Positions 25,601 through 37,600 of a DNA stretch of 64,000 nt are shown here, one piece after another. Every line of letters begins with the position of its first letter. The stretch's first letter is position 1. The notes below the pieces were generated by a model. That model was not told the DNA's origin and did no database searches. It saw only the letters and a list, made by a program, of their open reading frames with translations. The stretch comes from Ctenosaura bakeri (lineage: Eukaryota > Chordata > Lepidosauria > Squamata > Iguanidae), in NCBI GenBank assembly GCA_948474755.1, contig CAOLHI010001433.1, forward strand, positions 124,001 to 188,000, in the 5' to 3' direction. A program made the translations under genes and the position numbers.

Positions 25601-28600
25601 CAAAGATCTTTTCTTATTCAAACGGGGATTTACTGATTAAATGGTTGCAGGATTTCCTTTTTTAACGTGATGTATGTGCTGTGAGGAGAGCCAGTGTGGT
25701 GTAAAGGCTTGAGTGTTGTACTGTGGCTCTGGAGACCATGGCTTGAATCCCTGCTCGCCTATGGAAGCCACTGTTTGACCTGGGACACATCACACTGTCT
25801 CAGCCTCAGAGGAAGGTCATGGCAAACCTCCTCTGAACAAATCTTGCTGCGAAAATCTTATAGGTTGTAAGTCAGAAACGGCTTGAAGGAGCACAACAAG
25901 GACAAGAACAACCAGCATGCACACCTGCAATCACCTTGTTCCTTGTTGTTGTTGGGTGCCTTCATGTTGTTTCTGTCTTATGGGCACCCTCTCATGGGAT
26001 TTTGAGAGGGCGGAGAGTGCGTGATGTGCCCAAGGTCACCCAGTAGATTTCCGTGGCTGAGCAAAGGGAAATCAAACCCTGGTCTCCTGTCATAGGCCAA
26101 CGCTCCAACCACTACACCTTGCTGCTTCCTTCTCCCCCAACTGTGTGTGGCACCCCCTGTTCCAGGAACCGAGAGAGCCGTGCTAAGGACACGTCCTGGC
26201 ACCGCCTGGAGAGCTGGGAGGGCTGCTCCGGGCGAGATGAAGCGAGCGGCAAAGCGAAGGCGACAGCCTGCCAGAGGGAGGCGGAGGGGGGAGAAGGAAA
26301 GAGAGAGATTTCTGCTTCCTTTCTTTGGATTTGCAATTGTAATGGTGAAACGCTCCAAAGCCGCTGAAAGAGAGGAGAAGCCAGGAGAGGGAGGGAAAGA
26401 GAGCGAGAGAGAGAAAAGAGGAAGAGAAGGGAAAGGGGGGAGGGAGGTTCAGGGGTGATTTAGAAAGTCATGAATCCTCCTCTTTCCTATTTCTTCACCC
26501 CTGGACAGATGAGCCTGATGGTGGGGGATTCACAGGGCGACCTTGGGCGAGTCACACTCTCTCAGCCTCAAAGACAAACCTTCCTTGCTTAAAATATAGC
26601 AGCGGATGGGCCTTTTGGGGTGGCTTTCAGTGTTGACATCCTATGATTCTGTATCATCCGCAGCATCTTCCCCTTCTTGACCAGCGATGTGCCCGTGAAT
26701 GTTTGGCTCCTTCCTCCCTTCCTTTGATGTGTGTTTGGCTTACTCTTTCCACCCTGAGCTTGGATTTATTAAACATCCCCTTGCCTCTCGGGTGAGGGCT
26801 TCAGATGAAGTGCCATCCTAGATTGCTGCAAGACCAAAGATGGCATTGATGTGCTAAACGCTGTCTTGTCGGGAGGCCTTGGGGAGCTGGTGTTTTTGCT
26901 CTATGGTGTCAGAGAGCTCCCCCTCCACACGTGTTGCCCCGGCCAAGTTATTCCTCCGCCTGCCAGGGAAAGTCTGGCCTTGTCTCCCTCCTTGCTGGCC
27001 ATATTTGGAATTCAGGCTTTGGTCGGGGTGGGAAGAAGCCCATCGCCCCCCTCTGCCTTTCTGAGAGTGGGCTGCCAAGGAACTCCAACGCAGCTAGCAA
27101 GCCCATTAGGATCAGAGTCTTGTTTTTTAAAAAAGTAATTCTTCCCTGTTGTTTGTTTCAGCGCTTGGAAAAGAATTAATTACCAGTGCTCTCTGCACAG
27201 TTAACAGGGATGCGGCATTGCTGTTGTTAACATGCCTTCAGGTTGACTTCAGCTATCCCGTCACAGGGTTTTCTCAGCAAGATAAGAGTCAGAGGAGGTT
27301 TCCCAAGAGCTTTCTCTGAGGCTGAGAGAGTATGACTTGCCCAAGGTCACTGAGTGAGCTTTGATAAATGAGTGGGGATTGAACCCTGGTCTCCCAGACT
27401 CCTGGCCCAACACTCAAACCAGTAGACCATGTTGGGTCTCAGGATTTGCTCAGAGGTGGCTTTGCCCTTGCCTTCCTCTGAGGCTGAGAGAGTGCAACTT
27501 GCTCATGGCCACCCAGTGGGTTTTCACAGCAGAGTGGGAATTTGAACCCTGGTCTCAAGCTACTAACTGCCACAGCACACTGGCTCCCATTGTCAAGATT
27601 TCTTCCCAGGTTTGCCATAGCTGTCTTCTGAGGCTGAGAGAGCGTGACATGCCCAAGCTCCTCTGATGGGTTTCCATGGCTGGGCAGGAATTTGAATCCC
27701 AGTCTCTCAAAGTCCTGCTGGCTGGAAGATTCTGGGAGTTGTAGCCCAAAACAGCTCCTTGGTGGGCTCTGATCTTTTGGATGGCACGGCCGTGGGCAGA
27801 ATCTCCTCAGCCAGCTCTCCTCCCTCTGTTTCCTTCTGTTTTGGCTGCGCTTTTTTTGTCCTGCACCAAGCCTGCTTTTTTCATGCCCTCTTCTCCGTGC
27901 GCCTCCACAGGTTATCCGGACCACATGGTCTTTGCCGAGTTTCGGCGGCGCTTCGACGTCCTGGCCCCGCACCTCACCAAGAAGCATGGGCGCAACTACA
28001 TTGTCATGGATGAGAAGCGGGTACGGAAGTGGTGGTGGGTCTAGTGTGTTTGTAGGACCAAGGGGGCAGCCCACATTACATGAGGCAGCAAGGAAGGTGG
28101 GAGCCGGGATTATTCCACACAGGTGACATTCTTCGGCAGCTGGGCCTTGGCATGTTTGGGAATTGGAGGGTGGCATTTTTCATAGGATGACAAGCCCAGT
28201 TTGTGTGGCTGGAGCATATGGGACTCTTGAGAAGAACATTTTTTTTGCCTCCAGATGTAGCATAAGAGGCGTGGGGACACTTTTTGGGAGACCCTAAAAC
28301 ACACAAGCATTTATTTCTGTTCTCAAGTTGCTGCTGCCAGGAGACAAGCCTTATTAGAGGGGTTCCAACCTTTTAAAGAGTGGGGGGTGAGCAAAACCAC
28401 AAACTGATAGTAGCAATGGGAAGGATGGAGTGTAGAGATCCAGGGAACCCGTGGAAAGCCGGATTCAGCCCCAGGGCCTAAGGTTGCCCACCCTTGCTGT
28501 CATCCTTGCGCTTGAGTAAGCAGAGGAGGGAGGGCAACTGTTCAGCTCCTCTCTTCGCTTCGTTGGTTGCTTTCTGGTGATGCGAAGGCAAACACTTGAT

Positions 28601-31600
28601 GCACTGATCTCTCTGTTTCACCTTCTAGGCCGTGGAGGAGCTCCTGGAGTCCCTGGAACTGGAGAAGAGCAGCTTCCACATGGGCCTGAGTCGGGTAATA
28701 TATTTATATATTTATTTTACGAGGGGAACTGTGTAGGATGACCACCCCTTTTGTGCCTTGTGTCCATCTTCCAGTTTCTGTAGGCTCACACCATCTCCAG
28801 GCCGATCTTTGAAGCCATAAGCTCTCTCAGATGTTGATGGGGAAGGTGAAGCCCTGAAGGTGTTGCTGCACTGCAGCTTCCATCCACATCCCTGATGGGA
28901 ATTGCAGTCCAATTGGCTGGAGGGCTAGAAGTTTCCCACCCCTATTTTTTAAAAAAGAATAAAATATAGAAGTAGAGAGATCCTTTGAACCAGAGCTTGG
29001 GGAAAAAGAAGGTTTAGGGACCTGCTTCTTGGTGTTATGTGCCTTGGCGTCGACCCTGATTCACAGCAAACCTCTGTCATGGCATTCACTTTGAGGAGGT
29101 TTGCAATCGCCTTTCTCTGAGGCTGAGCTTGCCTGTTTCTACCAGTTCCAGGTCTAAGTGGGTATTTGAACTTGTGTCTCCAGGAGTCTAGTCCAGTTGT
29201 CACAGCACTACACAACACTGGATCCAATATGGTGACCTGTCATAGGTTTTCTTGGCTAGATTTTCTCAGAGGAGGTTTGCCCTTGCCTTCCTCTTAAGCT
29301 GATAGAAAGTGAGACCACCCACTGGGATTCTGTGGCTAAACAGGCGATTCAAACCTTGCTCTCCTAGAAACTATACCATTTTTTTTAAAAAAAAATTTTT
29401 TGGACTATACTCCCAGAATCCCCAAGTTTGGACTACCTGGGATTCTGAGAAAAGGTAAGTCTTCTAGGCCATGAGCTGAATTCTCTGGCCCGCCCTACAT
29501 TCTCTAACCACAGCCTCCACCCTGGTCACTCTTCCAGGATCAGGAGGCCTGCTGAAAGCACGGCTTGCCTTTAAAGGTGAGTTTGGTCTGTCTCCGTGAG
29601 TGTAGGCTAGGCCAGGTAACCTGCACGGAGGTGTGGACTCTAAAAACAGCACAAACCAGAGGCCGCAGATGCTGTCGCTTCTGCAGTGGTGGCCGCTCAG
29701 CAGTTCCTCTGCGGGAAGCCGAGAGGGCCCTCGCCTTCATCTCTCCTCAGCCAGAGCTGTGTCATGCCGCCAGCTAATGCGTAGGGACAGCCTGGCTCGG
29801 AGTGGATTGGGAGGTGTGTCACAACAATTCGGCACGCTCTGGGAGTCCGTGTTTTCCAAGTGGACAGAGGACGGGCTTGGCTGGGCTGCTGTGTCTTGTC
29901 GCTTCCCCTGCCTCCCGCCCCACACTTCTCTCAACAGCACTTTGGTGTTAAATCAGCGTGGTGGCACAAAAGCATCCCCCCACGCCAACCCTGGTGGGAT
30001 TTCACTTGCATTTGTTGTGGGTGGCTGCTTGCTTCCCATCCTTAGAAGCTTCCCGCAGATTCTCTTCCACAGCGGGCATTGTACTCCCTTTCCCCAAAAT
30101 TCTAGTATTTTTTGAGGAGCGGGGGAGCTGCCAGACTTGGGGTTGAGAGAGCCCAAAGTTTGGAGATTCCTCTGAATTCTTATCTTCCTAGTCCCCTAAC
30201 TGGCTGCAGGGATCTCTCAGACAGGGACTACTGAACTCACAAGGAAAGATCTGCAGTTTTGGCCATTGAGGTAGAGAGGTTCTGTTTTTCTGGCCAGAAT
30301 CCAGAGATTGGGAAAAGGGATGATGGTGGAATGGGGAACCTTCTCTCATCACCAGCATCCTCACCCTTTCCTCCTGCCCTTTCTGTCTCCAAATAACCGG
30401 ACCTTTTGTTCCACTGGTAGCCACAAAGGTCCCTCTTTCTTTTTCTGCCCAGCTTCACTTCTGTGGAGGAACAAGACACCGCCATTTGCTTTGTGGCGTC
30501 TCTCTCTTGCCAAGATGGCAGTGTTTTTGCAAGGACATGAGCAAGATAGCGTCGGTCCCTCCAGGACAGATGGGACGGGGCAGGAGGCAATATGGGTGCA
30601 ATTTGCCCACTCAAATGCCCATGGAGATTTTCTCCTTTGACTCCCTGGTGGCTGTTGTTGATCACTGTTCACTTTTTCACCCTCTTGTATCACCTGGGAC
30701 AGAGAACTGGACTGTCACTGGGAGAAGAGAAATAACTTTTGTCTTGTCTACCCTCCTTTCCTCACCCCCCCAAAAAATAGGTGTTCTTCCGGGCAGGAAC
30801 ATTGGCAAAGCTGGAGGAACAGAGGGATAAACAGATGAGCAGGAATATCACTCTTTTCCAAGCCGCCTGCCGAGGTTTTCTGGCTCGCCAGCAGTTCAAG
30901 AAACGAAAGGTATGCTGGGATGGGATTGTGGCCGCAACGGTGGGTGAAGGAGGAGTCCTTAAAAGTTGTGAGAGGGAGAAAAAAGTATGAGTCACCCCTT
31001 CTCTCCACTCTCCCCTCCCTCCCTCCCTCTGTTGCGTTTATGTCTTGGGCGGCCGACTGCCTTACACTTAGCCTAAAATGGGCAGTGCTGCCTCCCACAA
31101 ACACTGGGCAGTGGCCCAGAACTGCAGGCTCAACTGGAAGTGTAGCTGGGGCTCCCCGGGCCCAAGGAGCTGACTCTTTAATCTTCCGGCAGGTATGAGA
31201 ATCTCCCTCTGCATGTATATATGTGTTTGTGCATGTGTGTTTCTTTCATGGGGTGAAAGGGCAGGGGTGGAGGGCATTCCTTTTGTCTCTGCAGAAAGAC
31301 ACATTGGACATGTTCGAGCATCCGGGGAGGTATGGGGAGGACTTATATGCTGTGAGATGTAGCTGGTAGGGCCCTGAAACAGATACGGGAGTTCACCCGT
31401 CTCTTGTACAGCTTTGTAAGGCTCCATGGCTTTTGTAGGGTCTCCTATGTCAAGGATCCCCATGCGTTAGGATGCTGTGGACCATGGAATGCCTCTTCCT
31501 TCCCTTTTTCTCCCAAATAGGGTTAGGGGAAAGTCTTTGGCCTCTGGGTCTGGTTGAACCAGAGCTCTCATGATCCCTCACTGGCAAGAATGGGTGGAAG

Positions 31601-34600
31601 CTGCAGGCCAGCAATCTTCTGGAGGGCCCATTCATTCCCCATCCCTTTCTAGGGCCTCCCTCCCCAACTGAGAGTCCTCTAGATATGTTGGAGTACAATT
31701 CTAGTAATAAACCCACAGCTGAGAGGGGGATGATAGATGTTGTAGTCCCACACATCTGGAGGTCACCAGATTCCGAGAAGGTGCTGGGAGGTGGCATTTG
31801 CATGTCTTTTCCCTTTTTCTCTTTCTGTAACTCTCTTTTTGAAACATTCTCCCCCTTCTCTCTGCTCCCACATGTGTTTCCTTAACCTCCCCTCTCCTTT
31901 CTCCTCCCAGAACAACCATTCTGGGTAGAGCCTCATCTGTTTACAATGTTCTGGGGGCATTTGCCCTGCGTGGGCTAGCCGGCCTTGCCCTGCCTCATCT
32001 CCGCTTAGGTGGCAATGTGCTTTGTTCTGTCAATGCTTGCCATTATGCGGCACTAGAGGCCGGCTGTTGGCACATTAGAAGTAAATAATCATTATTTCTG
32101 AGAATGGGAGGTCAGGGAGAGGCGAGGGGACCATTTTCTTCTTCCACTGGCAAAGATGGGCGGCTTTTAAGAGGGTCTGTGAAAGGCAGGCCCTGTTTTT
32201 CCTCCTCTGCTCTTTGCAGCCAGTGGTGCGTTCCCCATCCAATTTTTAATTGGAAGTCAAAGCACCAACCGCTTTTGCATGGATCGGGGGAGAGGCGGGA
32301 GAGCAGGAATGCCAGATCACTCGGTTTTGTCCTAGACTGTTCCTCTCCAGATCATAGTGCTTGAGAAACAACCCTTTGAGGATCAGCTCTGCCGAGAGAC
32401 TGTGACAGAAACCCGGGTTGTTTCTGTCTTATGCCGACCCTAAGGTGAACTTATTACAGGGTTTTCTGGGGCTGAGAGTGTGTGACACACCCGAGGTTAT
32501 CCAGTGGGTTTCTACGACTGAGCAAAGAGGAATTGAACCCGGCCGTCCAGGGTCAAAAGACAAATGCTCAAACCACTACACCACACTGGCTCTCTTATTT
32601 CCCATTAGATCTGTTGAATCCACTGCCAAATAGTAAGACAACACGTCTCTGAAAACAGTGGATCCAGTGGGTCTTCTCTGTTTGGGAAGCAGCCCTTGCC
32701 TTCAGGCCAGTAAATCCCAGGCCTCCTTGTAGGTGGGGAGTCGCGATGGGGAATGGTGAGAAATGAGGACTTGTTTCCCGTAAGAATCCTGCCCCTTCCA
32801 AATGAATTTTTCCTTCAGCTGCCAAATTTCTAGCATTGCGATCGAGCATTTGGAAATACCGTTTCAGGTGGCCCAAGAAAAGAATAAGCCAGAATCTGGT
32901 CAGGGGTGGGAGGGGTGGGCTGACAACAACTCTAGCACTTCACAAGCCTTCTAAAATAATGTACCTGTACAAGGCAGCCTTTCCATGCGCGTTTGCGTGG
33001 CATGCGGCACGACTCACCTTTAGTGCATCTGCAGCTGGAGTGAAAATCCATTCTCGCTTTTGGTGCTTAGGCTGACACCGTTCAGACACTCGGGGCCTCA
33101 GGAAATCTTGCCTTTTGAAAGTAACACATCTGAAGGGCCTTTCAAACAGACAATTCCTGCGCAACTTTGCAGAGAATTCGCAGCTCATTAGACCTTACTA
33201 AGAGTTCGTTATCGTAGGACGCCTCGCACAGTGTGCTTTTAATTCCTAGTCACTGCAGTTTAGCCTGCCCAACTGTTTTGCAGGTGGAAAATAATTGCAT
33301 TTTAAATTGTTTTGCCTTGTTGGAAGCAGCACGATGTACTTTCCAATTAAAACGCACTAATTGGAGGGTTACTTTTGTCATGACTTTTTTTTTTCCTTTT
33401 CCCCCTGCACAGACCTCTTTAAATGGTGACTAAATCCAACCCCCTCCCCAGTTTGGTCTCTTCACCCCCCAGTCAAAATTGTCTCTCTCCACTCCCTGAT
33501 TATAGGATACCTTCCCTCCCTCCTTCCCTCCCTCCTTCTGTCTTCGTCCTGCATTTCTTCCGGGCTGCACTTGGGTTGAGGTGGGGGCGGAGGAGCCTCG
33601 CATCAGCTGGGCGGGCAAAGGCTGTTATGTTAAGATTAAAGAGCTGTGTCAGCTACTCTGTTTATTACTGAGTGCATAAACCAGAGATCCAAGCAGGGGG
33701 CTGTTCCCCTCCCACCCCACACCCGTGTTTTCAGCAAGATTAAGCTTTACGACAGGGTTTGGGAGAAGGTGTTTCACGAGCGGCAAACGATAATAAGGAG
33801 AGGACAAAATGATAACTAATTTAAGGCATTGTGAGTTGCTCCTTCCTTGCAGGCAGATTCTCTCCCTCCATCCCTGATCCTCTAATGTTTCAGAAGAACC
33901 CGTTGTATGTGTTTTGTTTCTGTTGGGCTGGTACTTCAGCCACAGACTCTTTCCTGTCGGGTTGCTGCTTCCTTGGGGAAGCCAGTGGGCTGCTCTTGAA
34001 CCCTTGTTCTCCCCTCTTTTCCTTCTCTCTCCTTCCACGACGATTGTTTAGATCCAAGACCTGGCGATTCGGTGCGTGCAGAAAAACATCAAGAAGAACA
34101 AGCGGGTGAAGGACTGGCCCTGGTGGAAGCTCTTCACCACCGTCAGGCCTCTCATCCAAGTCCAGCTCACGGAGGACCAGATCCGGGGCAAGGATGTGCG
34201 TATGATCCCTGGGCTGGAGGGGGAAGGTGGGGGCTCCTTTAAAGGGCTAAAAGCAAATGCAATTCTAGGCTGAATCAACAAGAGTATAGTGTGTAGATCA
34301 AGGTACGTCATAGTCCCACTCTATTCAGCTTTGGTCAGACCCCACCTGGAATACTATGTCCAGTCCTGGACCAAAGTCCAGGATGGATATGGACAAGCTG
34401 GAACATGTCCAGAGAAGGGCAACCAAAATGGTCAAAGGCCTGGAAACCATGAAGCCCTGAGGACTGGGGATGTTTAGCCTGGAGAAGAGAAGGTTCAGAG
34501 GGGGCATGATAGCCATGTTTAAATATTTGAAAGGATATGATATGGAAGATGGGGCAAGCTTATTTTCTGTTGCTCCAGAGGGTAGGACATGGAGCAAGGG

Positions 34601-37600
34601 ATTCAAACTCAGGAAAAGAGATTCATTCCACCTAAATCCTAGGAGGAACTTCCTGATGGTAAGAGCAGTTAGACAGTGGAATCTGCTGCTGCCTTAATGG
34701 GGTGTGGTGGAGTATCCTCCTTTGGTGGTTTTTAAAGAGAGGCCGGATGGCCATCTGTAGGGAGTGGTTTGATTGTCTGTTCTTGCAAGGGAAAAAGGGA
34801 CTGGACTGGATGGTCCTTGGAGTCTCTTCGAACTCTATGACTCTTACCATCAGGAAGTTCTTCCTAATGTTTAGGTGGGATCTCTTTTCCTGGAGCTTGA
34901 ATCCATTGCTCTACATCCTATTCTCTGGAGCAGCAAAAAACAAGCTTGTTCCATCTTCCATATGTCATCCCTTCAAGCTTGAATTCAGATGAGACACAGC
35001 CAAGGGAAGGACAACAGGGAAGGGGCCAGCCTGGGAGCAATCACCAAGAAGGCCCTCTAGCTAACCAAAGTGTTGTAAAATCAGAGGTTTTTTTTTAAAT
35101 TATTAAAGTTCCTAGAACTAGAATCCACAGTCTCCTGCTTGTCTAGATTGCAATTCCACAGGTGCTAGCTGGGGGATTCTTGGTATTTTAAGGAACTCCT
35201 CCATACCACCAGCTCTGGTTTCAACCATAGAACTGCATTTGTAGGCCTTCAAATCATTCTCTGAATCTTGTCTCCACTGTTGCAATGGTTGTGGCCAAAG
35301 GAACTCTTTATCATACATGATTCAGCCTTCTCACCAGAGCTCAGAAAAGGTACCTGTTTTGGACTGTGGTTCCCAAAAAATCTTTTCTCCTGTGTGATTC
35401 AGGCTTTCTCATATGCAATTCATGCCTCTCACTAGGTACCGGTATTGCAAAATGTACTTGTTTTTGGACAGCAGTTCCCAGAATTCTATCTGCCATCCAA
35501 AACTGCTGTGCAAAACAAATACCTTTTCCAGGCTCTCTGCAGTGTCTTTGGAAACCAAAAAGCTTTGCACTGGGAAGATGAGGTTCCTTGAAATTCTTCA
35601 TTTCTCCTTCGGACTTCGTTTTCCAGCCAATGTGCTTTTTCTGAATAGAAACATCCCTTTTAAAAGGGAGACCCTACTCCTCCCTATATCCCTCTCCCTC
35701 TAGTTATGCATCCTCTTGTAACGGGATGGTTGCCCCTTGGCCCATTCCTAGCGTTGCCTGTTCTCCACAGGAGGAAATCCAGCAGCTGAAGAACCGGCTG
35801 GAGAAGGTGGAAAAGGAACGGAATGAACTGCGGCTGAACAGTGACCGCTTGGAAAGCAAGGTGCGTCCCAAGGGGTTTGTGTGGGGGTTTATTTACCATC
35901 AATTCAACTTAGGGGGGCTCAGATGGCCCAGGAGGGAGTGGGCTGGTTGGACATGAGAGGCCACGTAGATACAACAGAGGAGATCAGGGAGAATCAGGAG
36001 GTCATGAAGCAGAGAGAGAGCTGCCTTATAACAGGGCAGTCTATCCTTAAAAATGTTTGTTCATTTAAAGCAGGAGTGGGAATCCATGCAGCCTTCTTGA
36101 TATTTTTTGGACTGCCTCTCCCAGCAGATGCTGACTAGGGATGCTTGGAGTGGCAGTCTGGCAACGATTGGGGGGCTGCATGCTTCTTACTCCTGCTTTT
36201 TAAAAAAATCCTACTGCTTTAGCCAGAAAGACTCCACAAGTGGCTTAGTAGAAAGATCAGACCCTCTTGAGATGCCTGTATGTACAGCGGTCTCCCTTTG
36301 TCAGCCTCCTTTCTGCATCTTCTGTGCCCCTTGCTGTCTCCCCAGATTACTGAGCTGACCTCGGAGCTGACCGACGAGAGGAACACGGGCGAGTCGGCCT
36401 CCCAGCTCCTGGACGCTGAGACTGCAGAACGGCTGCGAGCGGAGAAGGAGATGAAGGATCTCCAGGTCAGCATGGAGGCCCAGAAGCTGGGTTGCTCTTG
36501 GGGTTCCTGGAGGGTGGGGTGGGGAGGACACTTTGATTCAGCACCCCACAGTCCCAGCTCTGTCTTCAGTGCAAGACCTGCAGCATCCTGCGGCTTCCAC
36601 TCCTTCCAGAGATTGTTAGCTGTTAGTTATCCTTTGGGTTTGCCCTTCTTGGGCTAAGGAGGCTGATCTGGTCTCTGGCCTGCCCTGCAGTGGCTGGTCT
36701 TTTAAACAGCCAAACCTGGATGGGCCCTTGGAAAAGGGGGAAAGGAAGGGGTTTGGGGGCAGCAGCTTTGTTCTGCATGCTGAAGGGACCCTCCTCTTCT
36801 GCCAGGCCAAATATGACGCCCTCAAGAAGCAGATGGACTCGGTGGAGATGGAGGTGATGGAGGCCCGGCTCATCCGGGCTGCTGAGCTCAACGGCGAGAT
36901 GGACGATGATGACTCAGGTGGATTCCTTGGCCTTTCAGTCTTGCCATACCCAGTGGGTCCCCACTCTGTCTCTCCCTGGCCATAGCCCCAGATCTTCTAG
37001 ATAGATTACTCCGTGTTCTGGGGTTTTTGGAAGAGGAATGAGTTTTGCAAAGTGATTCAGTACATCATAATTGCAGCTGTTGTTTCTGTATAGCTGGGGG
37101 ATGGTAGGGTTGGATAGAATTGTCAAAAATACCTAAATACCAAATGAACATGTTAATTTAAGATAACTTAGCTGTGTGTTCCTCTTGAAGATCAACATTT
37201 ATTGTCCATATTCATAAATTACACAATGCACACTGTTTCTGTGCTTAGGAAGGACTTGCACCCACAAATCCAGGAATGTTGGGCTTCTTGCTCTGTACTA
37301 AAGGAAAGCTTTCTGACCTTCAAAGGGAGAACATTTTTATAATAATTTTGTAATAAGGGACACCATCCAACCCTATAAGGGACAGGCTTTCCAGACCTCA
37401 GATAAGGGACCCCCGCCAGCCCTACGAGGGGCAAGGCCTCAGATGAGGCACATCCCTTGTAGTGAGGGACACAGGGCGACCATAGCCCATGCCCTCTGTC
37501 TCTCTGCTTCTCCCCGGCCCACAGGTGGGGAGTGGCGGCTGAAGTACGAGCGCGCCATCCGTGAGATCGACTTCACCAAGAAGCGCCTGCAGCAAGAGTT

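Noticed and set aside
27439..28176. 245-codon minus-strand ORF
   Set aside because: It runs through three SINE copies and the antisense of exon 18, so it is a shadow and not a gene.
37340..37470. Repeated ataagggac words, possible tandem repeat or Tigger-like end
   Set aside because: Only three loose occurrences with irregular spacing; no inverted partner found.
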